Positions 36,605-46,871 of a stretch of 64,000 nt of DNA are shown one piece after another. The first letter of the stretch is position 1; each line of letters opens with the position of its first letter. The translations under genes and the position numbers were made by a program. Below the pieces are notes generated by a model that saw only the letters and a list, made by a program, of their open reading frames with translations, was not told where the DNA came from and ran no database searches. The stretch is from Metarhizium brunneum (Eukaryota > Ascomycota > Sordariomycetes > Hypocreales > Clavicipitaceae): NCBI RefSeq assembly GCF_013426205.1, contig NC_089425.1, forward strand, positions 124,001 to 188,000. Direction: 5' to 3'.

Positions 36605-37966
36605 CTAAAAAGGTCTATTTATAGTCGTATCAGAGCGTGCCGAGACACTAAAGTCTATCTCCGCCGGCAACTGATCGATGGCTGAGCAGATTTTCTTGAA
36701 ATGTTCAGGCATCCAGAGGTCATAGATATTTTTCGTGAACCGATACGCTGTCCATTTCTCCTTGCCATCCAGCGCCGTAAAGTCAAATCTATGAATTAGG
36801 TGGCGAAAGTATTTGGTGTCCTTTCCGTCAATGACTGGATAATAACCATATAATCTAACTGAGCAATAATCGTGTGAGATGGAGAAGGACAGTATCTGCC
36901 GGTGAAGCTCCTCTTCGCGGTTCACAAGACGGAAGAGCTCGACAATACCCCGTGCCGCAAGCGTCATGGTATGAGCGTTCTGGAGGTCCCCGTCATCCAG
37001 TGCAGCGGTCCCGCAGTTTACTTCGCAAGCAAGGAATGGGAAGTACATGTAATAAGTAGCCATAAAGAAGGATAAATCGCCAGCGATAAAATCACCAACA
37101 AACGGCGATAACTTATTAAGCTGGTCCTTAGTGAAGGCGTCTCGCCTGAATCCAACAGCATAATCTGGCTGTGGGCGCGTCCCTGTTAGGGGGATTGAGT
37201 TATCCCATCCCTCATTAACAGTTTCCACGAGGTTCTTAAGGTGTATAGCGCCCATCGTAGCCAGTCTTTCGGCTGAAGGGACAATTAATCGGGAAATATC
37301 TTGGATGATCCGAGCCTTGTTCCTACTATGAATCTTTTGACATGTCGATTCGAATCTGTCGTTGTCGAAGAGTGAGTTTTCGGGGACCGGCTGGTTGTTT
37401 TCAAGGAGGTTCTCGCAGAGTGTTTTACTTCCGCCAGTAACGTCTAGTTTTGATTTGTGCATAAAGACTCCCTTTGTCACAAGTAAGGTCTCATAGCGCG
37501 AATCTTGGTATGGTACACTCTTTTCCTCTCGCGGCCTTTGATCGCTTGGGGTCGTAGATGAGGCAGAATATGATCGCTTGCAGCGTTTCCGCGCCAACGC
37601 GTGCTCCATACCGGCCATAGGGTCGGGCGGCCAGTGACCTTGTCGAACCCAGAAACCGATTGGGCTATCCGCCGCTTGGTCGGGTCTGTCGTCAATGGAT
37701 GGTGTCGGTCCTCGTGGTCGCTTTGTGGTAGGTTGAACTGCCGGACCCTGTGTAGTATCAATGGTTCGTTTTCGATCTTTGCCTTGGATCGCGGGTCCCT
37801 GGGACGACTTGGGAGATGTGTGTCGTTGACGTTTGCGCCTCGGAAAGTTTTGACCTGTTGATTGTTAACGCCGTCCTACGGACACGTCATAAAACATACC
37901 CTCTTCCTGCAGAACGTAGGTCTGTTTTGCGGCTCGCGCGGCTCGCTGGGCTCGAGTTTTGGTCAT
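36605..37966 (-). CDS. DUF7924-type fungal protein (2 exons)
   Basis: A 438-residue protein of the fungal family DUF7924, biochemical function not established. Exons 37900-37966 and 36605-37854 are joined across a 45-bp intron (GTATGT donor, CAG acceptor, phase 1). This adds about 100 N-terminal residues, including a basic start (MTKTRAQRAARAAK) and a WVRQGHWPPDP segment typical of the family. The central region has TGTRPQPDYAVGF around residue 252 and FLACEVNCG around 300. The PD followed by E-x-K arrangement in relatives resembles a PD-(D/E)xK nuclease core (inference). Here the lysine position is Asn302, so if the analogy holds this copy may be inactive. The stop codon lies right at the edge of the RIP block, yet the gene is intact and of normal composition. 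Confidence 0.8.
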
Positions 37967-39128
37967 GGTGACGAAAAGATGTTGGAAGGATGCTGGATGT
38001 ATTCATGACTGTCGCACATGGAGAAGCGATGAGCGGCGTCGGTAGACCCGATGCGCTGCAATCCACAGTGACCAACCATTACGCGCGCGCCTCCTTGCGC
38101 ACGTCAAGAGCTCGACGGCAAGATGATGGGTGAGGAGCGGCACCAGAGTCTCGTCACGCGAGGATGACTTTGGTCATGCCGAGCTCATAGGTAGCAGTCG
38201 GCCAGGAAGGGTCGTGGACACAAGACCGACTGGATTGTGCAGAGGTGAGGATGCAGTCAATAGCATCTCATTACGCGCCCGGCACCGGGAAGCGGAGATG
38301 GAGGAGAAGTGAAATGTCTCGTCGACGTTGAGCAAGGAAATGTCGAGCTTCGTCACGGGCCCTTCCGAGCCAATCAGTGCAGGGAAAAACCGGGCCTTGC
38401 CTGGCTGACTGCTCGCCGGACGGTTCAACGTTGAATGCCACTTAACGCTTCCTTGTACCCTGCCCCAATCCTTGAATATCTTTCAGGGTTGGCCTAGCTC
38501 ATATCCAATGTCCAAGGAAAGCATCAAACCCCTCAACCCTCAATCACCCGGTTGGTTTTGCCCTTGCGTCCTTGGTTGTAGGCACTCAGATATCGATATA
38601 TTCATCGCTGGCGTCTCCCAGATGCGCCAGAGTATAATGTTTAATAATTTTATAATTTTATTTTAAACAAATAAGAAAAGAAAGTAAACCGCAAAAGCAA
38701 CGCCTTACCCGCGCAGGCAGACGGTCGAAAAGGGCAGCCAATTTGCAGCAACCGACTTTATAGTTGAAGTGTCGATATTTTCTTCCCACTACACGCGTCA
38801 AAGTCATTGGCCTCATTTAACAGCCTCGGCGTTTGTCCATCCCTGCTTTGTAGTTGGCCCAGTTCAACCTCGAGTCTAATTCAAGCATAGACGGCATAAA
38901 AGATTTGTATCTAATATCGGCATTCTACAGATTTACTCTCTACACGTAACACATTTGATATTTGCCAATTTCATCGAGACGTTACTAGAGAATAGTTGCG
39001 AAACCGGGATAAATAGCCGGTACGTTGTTTATTTGAGACATTACAAATATCTTTTAGAAAATACTTGAACATTCTTTTCATTTTTGGCGCTTATACCCGA
39101 GCGTATACCGTTTTCCCATGTCGACACT
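37967..39128. other. Intergenic
   Basis: About 1.2 kb upstream of the DUF7924 gene and downstream of the HchA-like gene. No recognisable gene. A short AT-rich patch lies at 38630-38690. Confidence 0.5.
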
Positions 39129-40013
39129 TTAACCGCGCTTGGCAACATCCTCAAGCAGAGTAGTCGCAGCAAGCTTGCCCAATGCATTCGAGGCCAGGGG
39201 CGAATCGCCCGTAAGGAGAAACCTATCCCGGTGAACCTGCCCCGTGATGCCCTTGTTGAGGGGCGTAACACCGAGCTTCTTCAGCTCCTCGCCCACGAGC
39301 CACGGCATCTTGCCGGGGATGTAGCCAATGTCAATATTGGCGCCAGTGTCGAGCGAGTCGGGAAACACGACAATCTCGTACCCGTCGTAGATGAACTTGC
39401 TTCCATCGGGTTTGCCCACGTTGGCGGCCAGCATGCTCGCCGGACCGTGGCACAGGGTGAGATAGTAGCGCTGGCTGTCGTGCGCCCAGCGGATGATGTC
39501 ACCGACGAGTTTGGAAAAGGGCACGTCGTTGAGCACGCCGTGGCCGCCCGGGATGAAGATGCCCAGGTACGGCGTCTCGGTGGTGAAGCCGTTCTTGCCC
39601 CAGATGTCCTGGAGATTGAGCGGGCTGCGGATCTTGTCCTCGTACTTGGCGTAGATTTTCTTGACGGCCTCGTCTTCCTTGGGGTACGCCCAGACCTCAA
39701 ACTTGACGGGGTCGCCGGACAGGGTGGCAATGTCAATGTCGAAGCCGGCGGCGTCGAGATGGACCATGGGCAGGAGCATCTCGACGGGATGGTTGCCGGT
39801 AGAGAAGAACTCGCCGCCGGCCATCTTTAGGTATCGTTCCTGGGTGGCAATGAGGAGGATCTTCCACTTGCCGCCCTTGTAGGCATTGGGATAGTCGGCG
39901 CCGTCAAAGTCGGTTTTGGGGGCCGTGTACTGCGTGAGAGAGTACTTGGACGGGAACCAGGCATTGAACTCGGCCTGGTCAGCCACCGGGGCACGGTCGG
40001 ATGTGTTGGACAT
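39129..40013 (-). CDS. Hsp31/HchA-like DJ-1/PfpI protein (glutathione-independent glyoxalase / chaperone)
   Basis: A 294-residue cytosolic protein of the DJ-1/PfpI superfamily, closest in layout to bacterial Hsp31 (HchA), which converts methylglyoxal to lactate and acts as a holding chaperone or deglycase. The nucleophile elbow [11 protein letters not shown] places C188-H189. An acid in FPDS (D219) fits the third residue of the Cys-His-Asp triad, and E78 in HPVEML is the conserved acidic partner. GIFIPGGHG and the C-terminal [19 protein letters not shown] block also match. It is a single exon of about the family length (283 in E. coli). The start is the first ATG after a minus-strand TATA box at 40104-40109. 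It probably belongs to stress defence, but no regulatory site is firmly identified. Confidence 0.9.
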   Translation of the reverse strand: MSNTSDRAPVADQAEFNAWFPSKYSLTQYTAPKTDFDGADYPNAYKGGKWKILLIATQERYLKMAGGEFFSTGNHPVEMLLPMVHLDAAGFDIDIATLSGDPVKFEVWAYPKEDEAVKKIYAKYEDKIRSPLNLQDIWGKNGFTTETPYLGIFIPGGHGVLNDVPFSKLVGDIIRWAHDSQRYYLTLCHGPASMLAANVGKPDGSKFIYDGYEIVVFPDSLDTGANIDIGYIPGKMPWLVGEELKKLGVTPLNKGITGQVHRDRFLLTGDSPLASNALGKLAATTLLEDVAKRG

Positions 40014-40103
40014 GATGATACTGAGGCACTACTGCAGCTGGAATAGTAGTTACGGGTGAGGGGAAGTGGCATTGGCCTTTTGGGGCTGTGGGCCGTTGAC
40101 CTC

Positions 40104-40109
40104 TTTATA
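40104..40109 (-). promoter_or_regulatory. TATA box of HchA-like gene
   Basis: Minus-strand TATAAA 91 bp upstream of the ATG at 40013. Confidence 0.5.
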
Positions 40110-41218
40110 CTTGACGTATTGATGGCAGGCCAGAACCTACACATGTATGTGTGGTATTCCCTGGCGTTCCATACAGGGCTGAATTGGCAAGCTGGCCAAG
40201 CCACTGTCGATCTTGAAGTCTCCATGATGCTGCGAGTTGCTAGGATGGCCCAAATAAGGTTTCGGCGATACTTGTCGCCCCAGGCGTTATTTATTATTGG
40301 TCAAGCCAGGTTCCTGCATTATGCTTAACCCCACACCGGTCCTCCAACGGAGCACACTCGCAACAAGTTGTCGAGATGGTTTGGCGGCAGTCTAGACTTT
40401 GGTGGATCTTGTGGCGAAACGTAACCAAGGTTCCGGCGGAGTCGTCTTGGCCTCCGTCGGAGTGCACTGGCAGCCTACTCATGTCTGTGTTATTCGATAT
40501 GCGGAGATGATATATGCCGCTTTGGATATTGTTGGCATTGTCGCTAGACTCTTTGTTAATATCTAAAGCTATCTGGCACCGACTCGCCCTGACAGCACCT
40601 GGCGACTAAATGGTGTGATTACGTAACACTTTACCGACGAATATTACCCTGTGAACCTGAATAAATTATATATATTGTCATATTTGCGAGGGCACTTTGA
40701 AAGACCCAATGCTTAGCTTGTACTAGAATCTGTCGCGACTCAGTGACATTTCTGTTGATACAAACCCTGACTAGTCTATCCCTTAAGAGCCCCAGTTATG
40801 GTAATCTAGCGAGTATATCGACAACTAGATAGTGTGAACAAGTGTTTCGAATCCAAAGGAAGAAAAGGAAAACAAAGGGACATCTTTTGAGCTCTCCGCT
40901 GGTGTGTTTGTGGGTCGCAAACCTTGCCGGTATTCTTGCTTTGGGGTGCCCGGCAGGTTGGGTCTTGTTTCGATTCATGTCAAGGTATCTATTGGTATAA
41001 AACAGGGCTAGTGCCTGAAGGACAATCAAGGCACGAATATCATTGGTACTGAATAATAGCTCTACCGAGCCAAGCTAGTCTATCCCTTTCTCGTCGGTGC
41101 CTCCTTTCGAGACGCCTGCAGCCCGAGAGTCACTAGATGAATAAAGTCCACTTGGACATGCACCTAGTGCAACTGTTGAGGCGTTACTTGAGTCAATCGT
41201 TTGCCATCAATAACAGGC
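40110..41218. other. Intergenic
   Basis: No gene recognised; short open frames only. Confidence 0.5.
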
Positions 41219-41652
41219 TTAGTACAACCCCACGCAAATGTCACCCTTGACCCTGGCCGTTAAATGAACTTCGGCTTCTAGGTCAAGTTTAATGCCAACG
41301 AGCAGCGCCGCTGCCTTCTGCTCTCCCTTGTCATCCGTGGCTCCTCTCAGCAGCTGGCCTGGGATCATTATCAACATGACTTGAACTGCAGCGTGTGAAA
41401 CGTGGCAACTGACCAGCTGGCTTGGATAGAGAGGATAATGCAGGTACAGCCTGGCTAATCTGGCTCTGTCTCCGACGACCGCCCTGAGCCTGACCATCTA
41501 CTTCCGGTTCGCCGCCAAAAGGTCCAATGGTTCCATCGGCCTTTGGCAACTTGGTTGCACTGTGAAGATTAGTGACTATTGTCGCATGTTGCTCCACAGT
41601 ACTTAAGGGAATAGAGAGTGCTGTACCTTGCAGAGGAGGACGGGGTGGACAT
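41219..41652 (-). CDS. Small conserved fungal protein, function unknown (3 exons)
   Basis: A 103-residue protein found by joining exons 41627-41652, 41414-41559 and 41219-41358. Introns of 67 and 55 bp have GTACAG and GTCAGT donors. The first has an ACTAATC branch site before CACAG, the second ends in CCCAG, and both keep frame (phases 2 and 1). The N-terminus is polar and low-complexity with GTIGPFGGEPEVDG. The C-terminus VGIKLDLEAEVHLTARVKG followed by DICVGLY resembles the conserved end of small fungal proteins that finish in an amphipathic LDLxxxVHLxARxxGD segment. No signal peptide, membrane span or known domain. The splice model is by eye; the C-terminal exon is the most certain part. 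Confidence 0.65.
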
Positions 41653-42233
41653 TGTATATAGGATTCGTAGTGTGTAGCAGACTGTTGATGTATGGCGGAT
41701 AGTGTTTAACTTTTTTTATGATTTCACTATATTTATGTATTCCCAGGGACTCCCCATACTTTTCAAGTTGGACAAGTCGTGGGTGGTATTGGATGCTAAA
41801 ACCCCCGAGACGCGTAATTGTATCGCATTTGACCTGATCGCCACATGGCTTCAAACCCGACCAGTTTTACCGCAACCAAACCAGGGGACATGCAACATAA
41901 AAAGGCCCTGATTGCCGGCAAGATCTGCGGTTTTTTGTCGCCGCAACGGTCGTGCACAGCTGTCCTGTCCAAAGTGGTCTCAGAGTGTCGTGATGTTATA
42001 CTGTCACTGGCCCCATTGTGGTTCGATGCGGCTACATTCATGAAACAGTGCCGTCGGGAACAACCGTCTGTCGGAGATTTTCAAGCGACTCGGCGACGCC
42101 ATGCTCAAGATTCTTTTTGTCAGCGGCGAATGACTACGGGGCGTTTTTTTTCTCGTGTTGTACGAACAATTGCCCGTCCATCAGGCTCCATGGCACTGAA
42201 ATTGTTGTTGGACAAGCCTTGGATATTTTCGCC
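41653..42233. other. Divergent promoter region
   Basis: Between two divergently transcribed genes (41652 minus and 42234 plus). Open frames exist on the plus strand here, but their products look non-coding compared with the conserved start at 42234. Confidence 0.45.
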
Positions 42234-43370
42234 ATGGGCAAGATAACAATTGAGTTCAATGACACTGAAGATATCGCCATGGCAATCCCACTGCTGCTGG
42301 CACTGTCCATCTGTCCGGCCATGCTCGGAACCCAAGAAGGGATACGGCAGAGCCAGGCGCAAAATAGGCGTGAGGAGCATCGGTCGCGTCGCTGTAATCT
42401 GATGGTGTCCTGCATCAAACCATCCGTCCGAAAGCGCGAAATAGACGGCACATTGGTCATGCTGAAAGATGCCAAGGTAAGTACCGACTCATCTACCCCA
42501 TGTCAAAGGTGGAATGTAGCTAAGCTCCTTGTTGGTCAGCTCTATCTTGCCACACACAATCTCTCCGGGGGGCATCCGTTCGCGGGCTACTACTTGCCAT
42601 ACCCAGACTCAACATACGAAGGGCTGGTCAGTACCATTAGCGACGATCCACCCATGCTCAACTGGATATACGTCGACAAGAATACGCACGAAGTCAAATA
42701 CGGTGAGCGATCTGCGGCGCAACAACACCTCACAGGTCCCTTTGACTGCACTCGTCAAGATCGGCGACTGACACTAGAGGGATGGGAGGGCTTCGCTGCC
42801 GTCGAGGAGCTCCCGGGCATATGGGCTTTATATTTCGACCGCGATGACGACGGCCTCGTCACCAAGGTCCCTCTGGGCACACGTGTCCTGGAAGTGGAAC
42901 TGAACAGGCGGGAGAAGAAGGAGCCCAAGCCGAGCAGTGATGTAGAGCAGCCCCAGACGGATCAAGACGACGAACGAGCAGAACAGCGGGAAACTGTCGA
43001 TGGAGCGGCGGAGACTGACTCCCACGACCATCCGGACGCGACTCTCGGTCAAGGCGGGAGAGGGATGGCGTCAGACCGCGTTGATTCATTGGATAGTACA
43101 TATAGCGAAGAAGACGTGCGTCTTGCTCGCAGTGGCGTCGCGTCTGGTGAGCACCACGATGTAGATGACCTGCCTGGCACACCCAGTGTTACTACGGATG
43201 TTGTCTCTCGGAGCCCTCTGTCTTGGGGATACAGTGAAGATGATTCAAACTTCTTCGTCGACAGTCCTACGCCAGCAAGCAGCAATTTTCCTGTCGAGCA
43301 TGTTGTCAGAGAAGAGAGGAGGACTGTATACGAGACTCCATACGTCGAAGATGAAGATCCAATTCCGTGA
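42234..43370 (+). CDS. Conserved fungal protein of unknown function with acidic tail (2 exons)
   Basis: A 357-residue protein from exons 42234-42476 and 42540-43370. The 63-bp intron (GTAAGT donor, CAG acceptor) is a multiple of three without stops, so it hides inside one long frame. The conserved core runs from MGKITIEFNDTEDIAMAIP through YYLPYPDSTYEGLVSTISDD, PPMLNWIYVDKNTHEVKYG and LTLEGWEGFAAVEE to LYFDRDDDGL, a pattern found in many Sordariomycete proteins without assigned function. After about residue 210 the chain is disordered, rich in Asp, Glu and Ser. The start at 42234 is chosen because it begins the conserved core in a good context (GCCATGG). Upstream in-frame codons back to 42018 lack conservation-like character. 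Confidence 0.8.
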   Translation: MGKITIEFNDTEDIAMAIPLLLALSICPAMLGTQEGIRQSQAQNRREEHRSRRCNLMVSCIKPSVRKREIDGTLVMLKDAKVSTDSSTPCQRWNVAKLLVGQLYLATHNLSGGHPFAGYYLPYPDSTYEGLVSTISDDPPMLNWIYVDKNTHEVKYGERSAAQQHLTGPFDCTRQDRRLTLEGWEGFAAVEELPGIWALYFDRDDDGLVTKVPLGTRVLEVELNRREKKEPKPSSDVEQPQTDQDDERAEQRETVDGAAETDSHDHPDATLGQGGRGMASDRVDSLDSTYSEEDVRLARSGVASGEHHDVDDLPGTPSVTTDVVSRSPLSWGYSEDDSNFFVDSPTPASSNFPVEHVVREERRTVYETPYVEDEDPIP

Positions 43371-43820
43371 AAGATGGCACAAAGAATAAAGCCAACAAAA
43401 TCCGCGCGTTTTAACGATAAGTACTTTAAAATTCTAGTAGGGGGTATTTGCCTATCAAGGTGCGGCTGCCAAGGGTAACCGTGTTGAAACTTGAAAGACT
43501 ACATGTAGACCCATATACAATCCAGGAGCTGGATCCAGTCTACACATGCAAACCATGGCACCTTCGAAAACCCTGGTCCGTCATTCAGGATACGCTCGTT
43601 GCCAAACCTGCAGTTGTACGGCATCCACTTCCACTACGAATACCAATTCGAAGATGACGGATTTATGATGCTTTAGGCAATACAATACTGAAGCTTCCAG
43701 CGGCAAGGGAATTCCTTCCGGGTGAAATAAAATCCGTACCGTGGCCACGCACACTTGGCTCCAGAAAGCTCCCTGACCACATTTCCACGCTCTCTTTTAC
43801 TGCACAAGCAACTTTCGCGC
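43371..43820. other. Intergenic with one arm of an inverted duplication
   Basis: Positions 43704-43746 repeat, inverted, the sequence at about 45656-45710; the shared core is TTTTATTTCACCCGGAA. In both copies it can encode G-F-Y-F-T-R-K, so they look like fragments of related genes rather than regulatory sites. No complete gene is seen here. Confidence 0.5.
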
Positions 43821-44674
43821 ATGTGCCTGACCATGCAGTTGTATGAAACCCTCCAACGAGAGAACCTTCTTGACAAACCCTCGCGATGGACGGCCCGCCA
43901 TGTCGAGTTTCTGTGCTCATTTGAAGACCCTCTACCTGCGCCAGATGACGGCTGTCTGCTTTGGGAACATGGACCTTCGCGTGCCGGCTCCGTGGCGTGT
44001 CTCCTGAAGCATAGCGATCTTGGCTGGCGAAGAGCCATGATGCGTAACCTTCTTGCCCACTCTGGGTCCAAGTTTGAGTGAGAGCCTCAGAACTATCGGA
44101 CTAAAGATTGTAATTGATCTGCTCCAGGACAACCCTACCTTTTTTTTTTCGCGGTCGCCTTGTCGAGAGCTTTGAATGTCTTGTTTTCCGTCACGCCGAT
44201 CCACGTCTATTCACAGCATACATTGACGGCAGCTCCGTACACCCACTGCACTCACGGCCTCTCAATCAGTCGTTAAAGTTGCCCTATCCGCGCATACTTG
44301 GGCTCATTATAGGGATAGCAAACCGACAATTGGTTGAGGACTGCAGTGATAAGGCGAACCTACGAGACTCCTATCGAGTACGTTTTCTAGTCTGACTCAT
44401 TGCCTGTTTCGAAACTAACCGACTGGCCCTTCAGTCTCGCGTACTGTTCTCCGACCCAGATGATACATCACAGATGCACCTTTTTACAGCCGACGTGTCA
44501 CGATCCTATCTGGATCGACTTATTCTCCTGTCCAAGGATATACCGGTAGATAAACTGCACATTCAACATATTCTCGTTCCGTACGAACCCAAGGAAACAT
44601 TTCGTGGTCGCATCCTTCATCTCATAACTGGCGGGGAGGAGCAACAGTCAGTGAATTGCGTGGGACATGGTTGA
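43821..44674 (+). CDS. Hypothetical protein, three exons, unrecognised
   Basis: Exons 43821-44077, 44128-44377 and 44435-44674 join in frame (phases 2 and 0) across introns of 50 and 57 bp. The donors are GTGAGA and GTACGT, and the second intron has a textbook ACTAACC branch site and CTTCAG acceptor. This gives 248 residues. No domain is recognised. The last exon, with an LFTADVSRSYLDRL segment, is loosely like part of the decayed gene at 45021-45560 (LHLSITDSYLRQF). The first exon may extend upstream, since the frame stays open to 43755 without an ATG. It sits between an inverted duplicated segment and a pseudogene, so it may itself be a fragment of a larger ancestral gene. Confidence 0.5.
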
Positions 44675-45020
44675 AGATTACAGTCTACAGCGCCGAAAGC
44701 CCTACAACTAACAGCACTCCACGAAATGCGAAGTTCCGATTCGGCACGAAATTTCCTGGGCAAAGACGTATTGTGCATCGAAGCAAAATCGCTTAGGCCG
44801 ACCGGATGAGAAGCGCTGACCGCGAAAACCGTATAGGCATCTTTAATTGTACGATGATCTTGGACGTAGTGGTCCTATGGTGTATCCTTGTACAATGTCT
44901 TTAGCGCCTCTGGTAGAGGACCTTACTATTCGTTTCCTCAGTTGCATCACTTGATGTATTCTCAACTACGCCCAAGCCATTGGCAAAGCGCTGCCTTGCG
45001 TCTGATATCGCGATAAGCGA

Positions 45021-45561
45021 TTGTTTTATAAAACTGCCGAGGCTGAGGAAGGGAGCAAGGGGTTTGAGGCCATTGATGACGGTGGAATTCAGTGCACACG
45101 CACACAATTGAACGGCGACTTCCAAATCGCAATTCCGGAGGCGAAAGGAGACTTTCAGAAAGTAATTGACGGTATTCCGGTCTTAACCGATGAGCTTCTT
45201 GCTCAAGTAGTGGGTGAAGCACTTGCTCGTAGACTTTCACAGACAAGTAGCCTGTATGGTAAACAGTGCATATCAAATGTCCTTGCAGTCTGTATCTGTC
45301 TTCAGGAACTTACATTCGGCTGTAGTCATCGCGATTATCGCTATCAAATATTACGCAAAAATACTCCATTTGAGCATCACCGATTCATACCTCCGCCAGT
45401 TTAAAACACTTGGGCCAGATGAGCAATGTAAAAATCTAGATTCGTTTTTGCCTATAGATTCTACAGCCTGGTTCGACCTCAGCTAGCAATCAAGGCGGAA
45501 AAGTTACGTGCGGCACATCGTGGCTCTCATAGACCAGGCAGATGACGTCTACACATAGCGA
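45021..45561 (+). pseudogene. Decayed gene fragment, family not named
   Basis: Two coding segments join cleanly across a 52-bp intron at 45254-45305 (GTATGG donor, TTCAG acceptor, phase 2). The reading runs through IPEAKGDFQKVIDGIPVLTDE and an LHLSITDSYLRQF segment to AWFDLS, and then meets TAG at about 45484-45486. The same frame continues as a plausible protein (HIVALIDQADDVY) to a second stop at 45559-45561. CAG to TAG is a C-to-T change in a CpA context, so the premature stop is RIP-like. No ATG is found at the 5' end, where a stop bounds the frame at 45003. I do not recognise the family. Confidence 0.5.
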
Positions 45562-45655
45562 CTAATGTATGGGAGCAGTAGGTCAGGTCGATCCTTCCAA
45601 TACATTCAAATTTGCCCGGCGCGAAAACGCAACGTTTGGAAAGCTCGGCTGGCCT

Positions 45656-45710
45656 GGCCACGCTACATGTAAGGACGGATTTTATTTCACCCGGAAACGA
45701 ATTCCCTTCA
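45656..45710 (+). repeat. Second arm of inverted duplicated segment
   Basis: Matches 43704-43746 in inverted orientation, including TTTTATTTCACCCGGAA and a GAATTCCCTT tail. It can encode DGFYFTRKRIPF. About 2 kb separates the arms. Confidence 0.6.
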
Positions 45711-45818
45711 ATGTTAGCATACATGCCGGTACAACAGCGCATCTTGCCCTGCACTTTGTCTTGATAGATTGCATGAGTAAATTAACATTGAAATCAAACA
45801 AAATCCTTTGTCACAGCT

Positions 45819-46871
45819 ATGACTGATTTATTCTTCAGTAGGGCATGCTCTCCAAGCAGCGCTGGCAATCTTGCCATCAAATCCGATAGCGGTGTTGATA
45901 GCGACCTCGTCGGTGGTCTTCGCAGTGGACGTGGTGCGAGTGGTAGCAGGCTGTCTGACAACGAGAAGCTTCTACTGCATAACTTTCTCCTTCATTGCAA
46001 ACTGCCCGGACGCAAGGCAGACAGGCTTTACCTTGAAGATGCAACTGCACTAGTTTCGGTTAGCAACAGAGTTGTTGACACTCTTCAACGCGCCTTCAAC
46101 AAGTACTATGTCGACAAGGAGCCACCGGAGTCGATCTACATTGTCTTTATTCGAATACCAGCCAGGAAAGTACCATCGGCAGCTTTCCATTCCGCCCAAA
46201 AACTGGCCGAAAAATGTGGCATGAGTGATGCGGACAAGTTTAAACATGAGTTTTTGTTCGAGTGGGCCATTCCTGACGACTTTGTGGTCCACTCGGTGTC
46301 GATCAAGACCTTATTAGATCGTGGACTCACGCTGAAGAAATTCCTAATAAAAGACCAAAGGTTGCCACCCACTGCCGAGTTGTGTCACAAAATGCGACAT
46401 GATATTTTCCGCACTGATTCGGACGCCTGGGAAATCGGATTGGCTCTGGGCTTTTTTGTGAGGCCATTCGGAGCGAGGGCACCTTCTTGCTGGATCGCCA
46501 GCCAACTCTTTTGGGACCTCATCCAAGGCTTGTCTTGGGAGACCCTGAAGGGTTTGGGAATTCCTCAATCCGTGAAAATTGATTCCCGAGGTGGTGAATT
46601 GGGTCATGCGGCCCTTTCTTTCTTCGAGCAGATAACCGATGGCATTGAGACATGTTTAGACTGGTGGTTACTGGACGACCGCTTCGTGCTGGCTTTTGAG
46701 GAATACAAGCTTTGGCGAGATCTAAAAGAGGAGAGAATACTGGATGCTTGTAACTATCTCTATCTGATAATTCCTTCTCGCGGCTTCGAGTTGGCGGAAG
46801 CCAGCTTTGAGCGAGAGCAGACAAGGTTCATGGCCGAAGTTGAAGCAGCAGCTATCAAGATTGGTTTATAA
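45819..46871 (+). CDS. Hypothetical protein, possible DUF7587/ART-like N-terminal domain
   Basis: A single exon of 350 residues. The N-terminus (FSRACSPSSAG) followed by a central YLEDATALVSVSNRVVDTL, a beta-rich IYIVFIRIPA stretch and HEFLFEWAIPDDFVVHSVSI resembles the order seen in fungal DUF7587-type domains, which are sometimes compared with ADP-ribosyltransferase folds. That is a weak pattern match. The second half (GLALGFFVRPFGARAPSCW, then a segment ending in CLDWWLLDDRF) has no known domain and ends in a charged helix. There is no signal peptide. The start is the first ATG of the frame; nothing upstream argues for an extra exon. The frame is fully open, unlike the decayed gene just upstream. 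Confidence 0.6.
   Translation: MTDLFFSRACSPSSAGNLAIKSDSGVDSDLVGGLRSGRGASGSRLSDNEKLLLHNFLLHCKLPGRKADRLYLEDATALVSVSNRVVDTLQRAFNKYYVDKEPPESIYIVFIRIPARKVPSAAFHSAQKLAEKCGMSDADKFKHEFLFEWAIPDDFVVHSVSIKTLLDRGLTLKKFLIKDQRLPPTAELCHKMRHDIFRTDSDAWEIGLALGFFVRPFGARAPSCWIASQLFWDLIQGLSWETLKGLGIPQSVKIDSRGGELGHAALSFFEQITDGIETCLDWWLLDDRFVLAFEEYKLWRDLKEERILDACNYLYLIIPSRGFELAEASFEREQTRFMAEVEAAAIKIGL

Noticed and set aside
39084..39830. 248-codon plus-strand frame
   Set aside because: It is exactly antisense to the HchA-like gene; its composition mirrors that coding sequence and no domain is seen.
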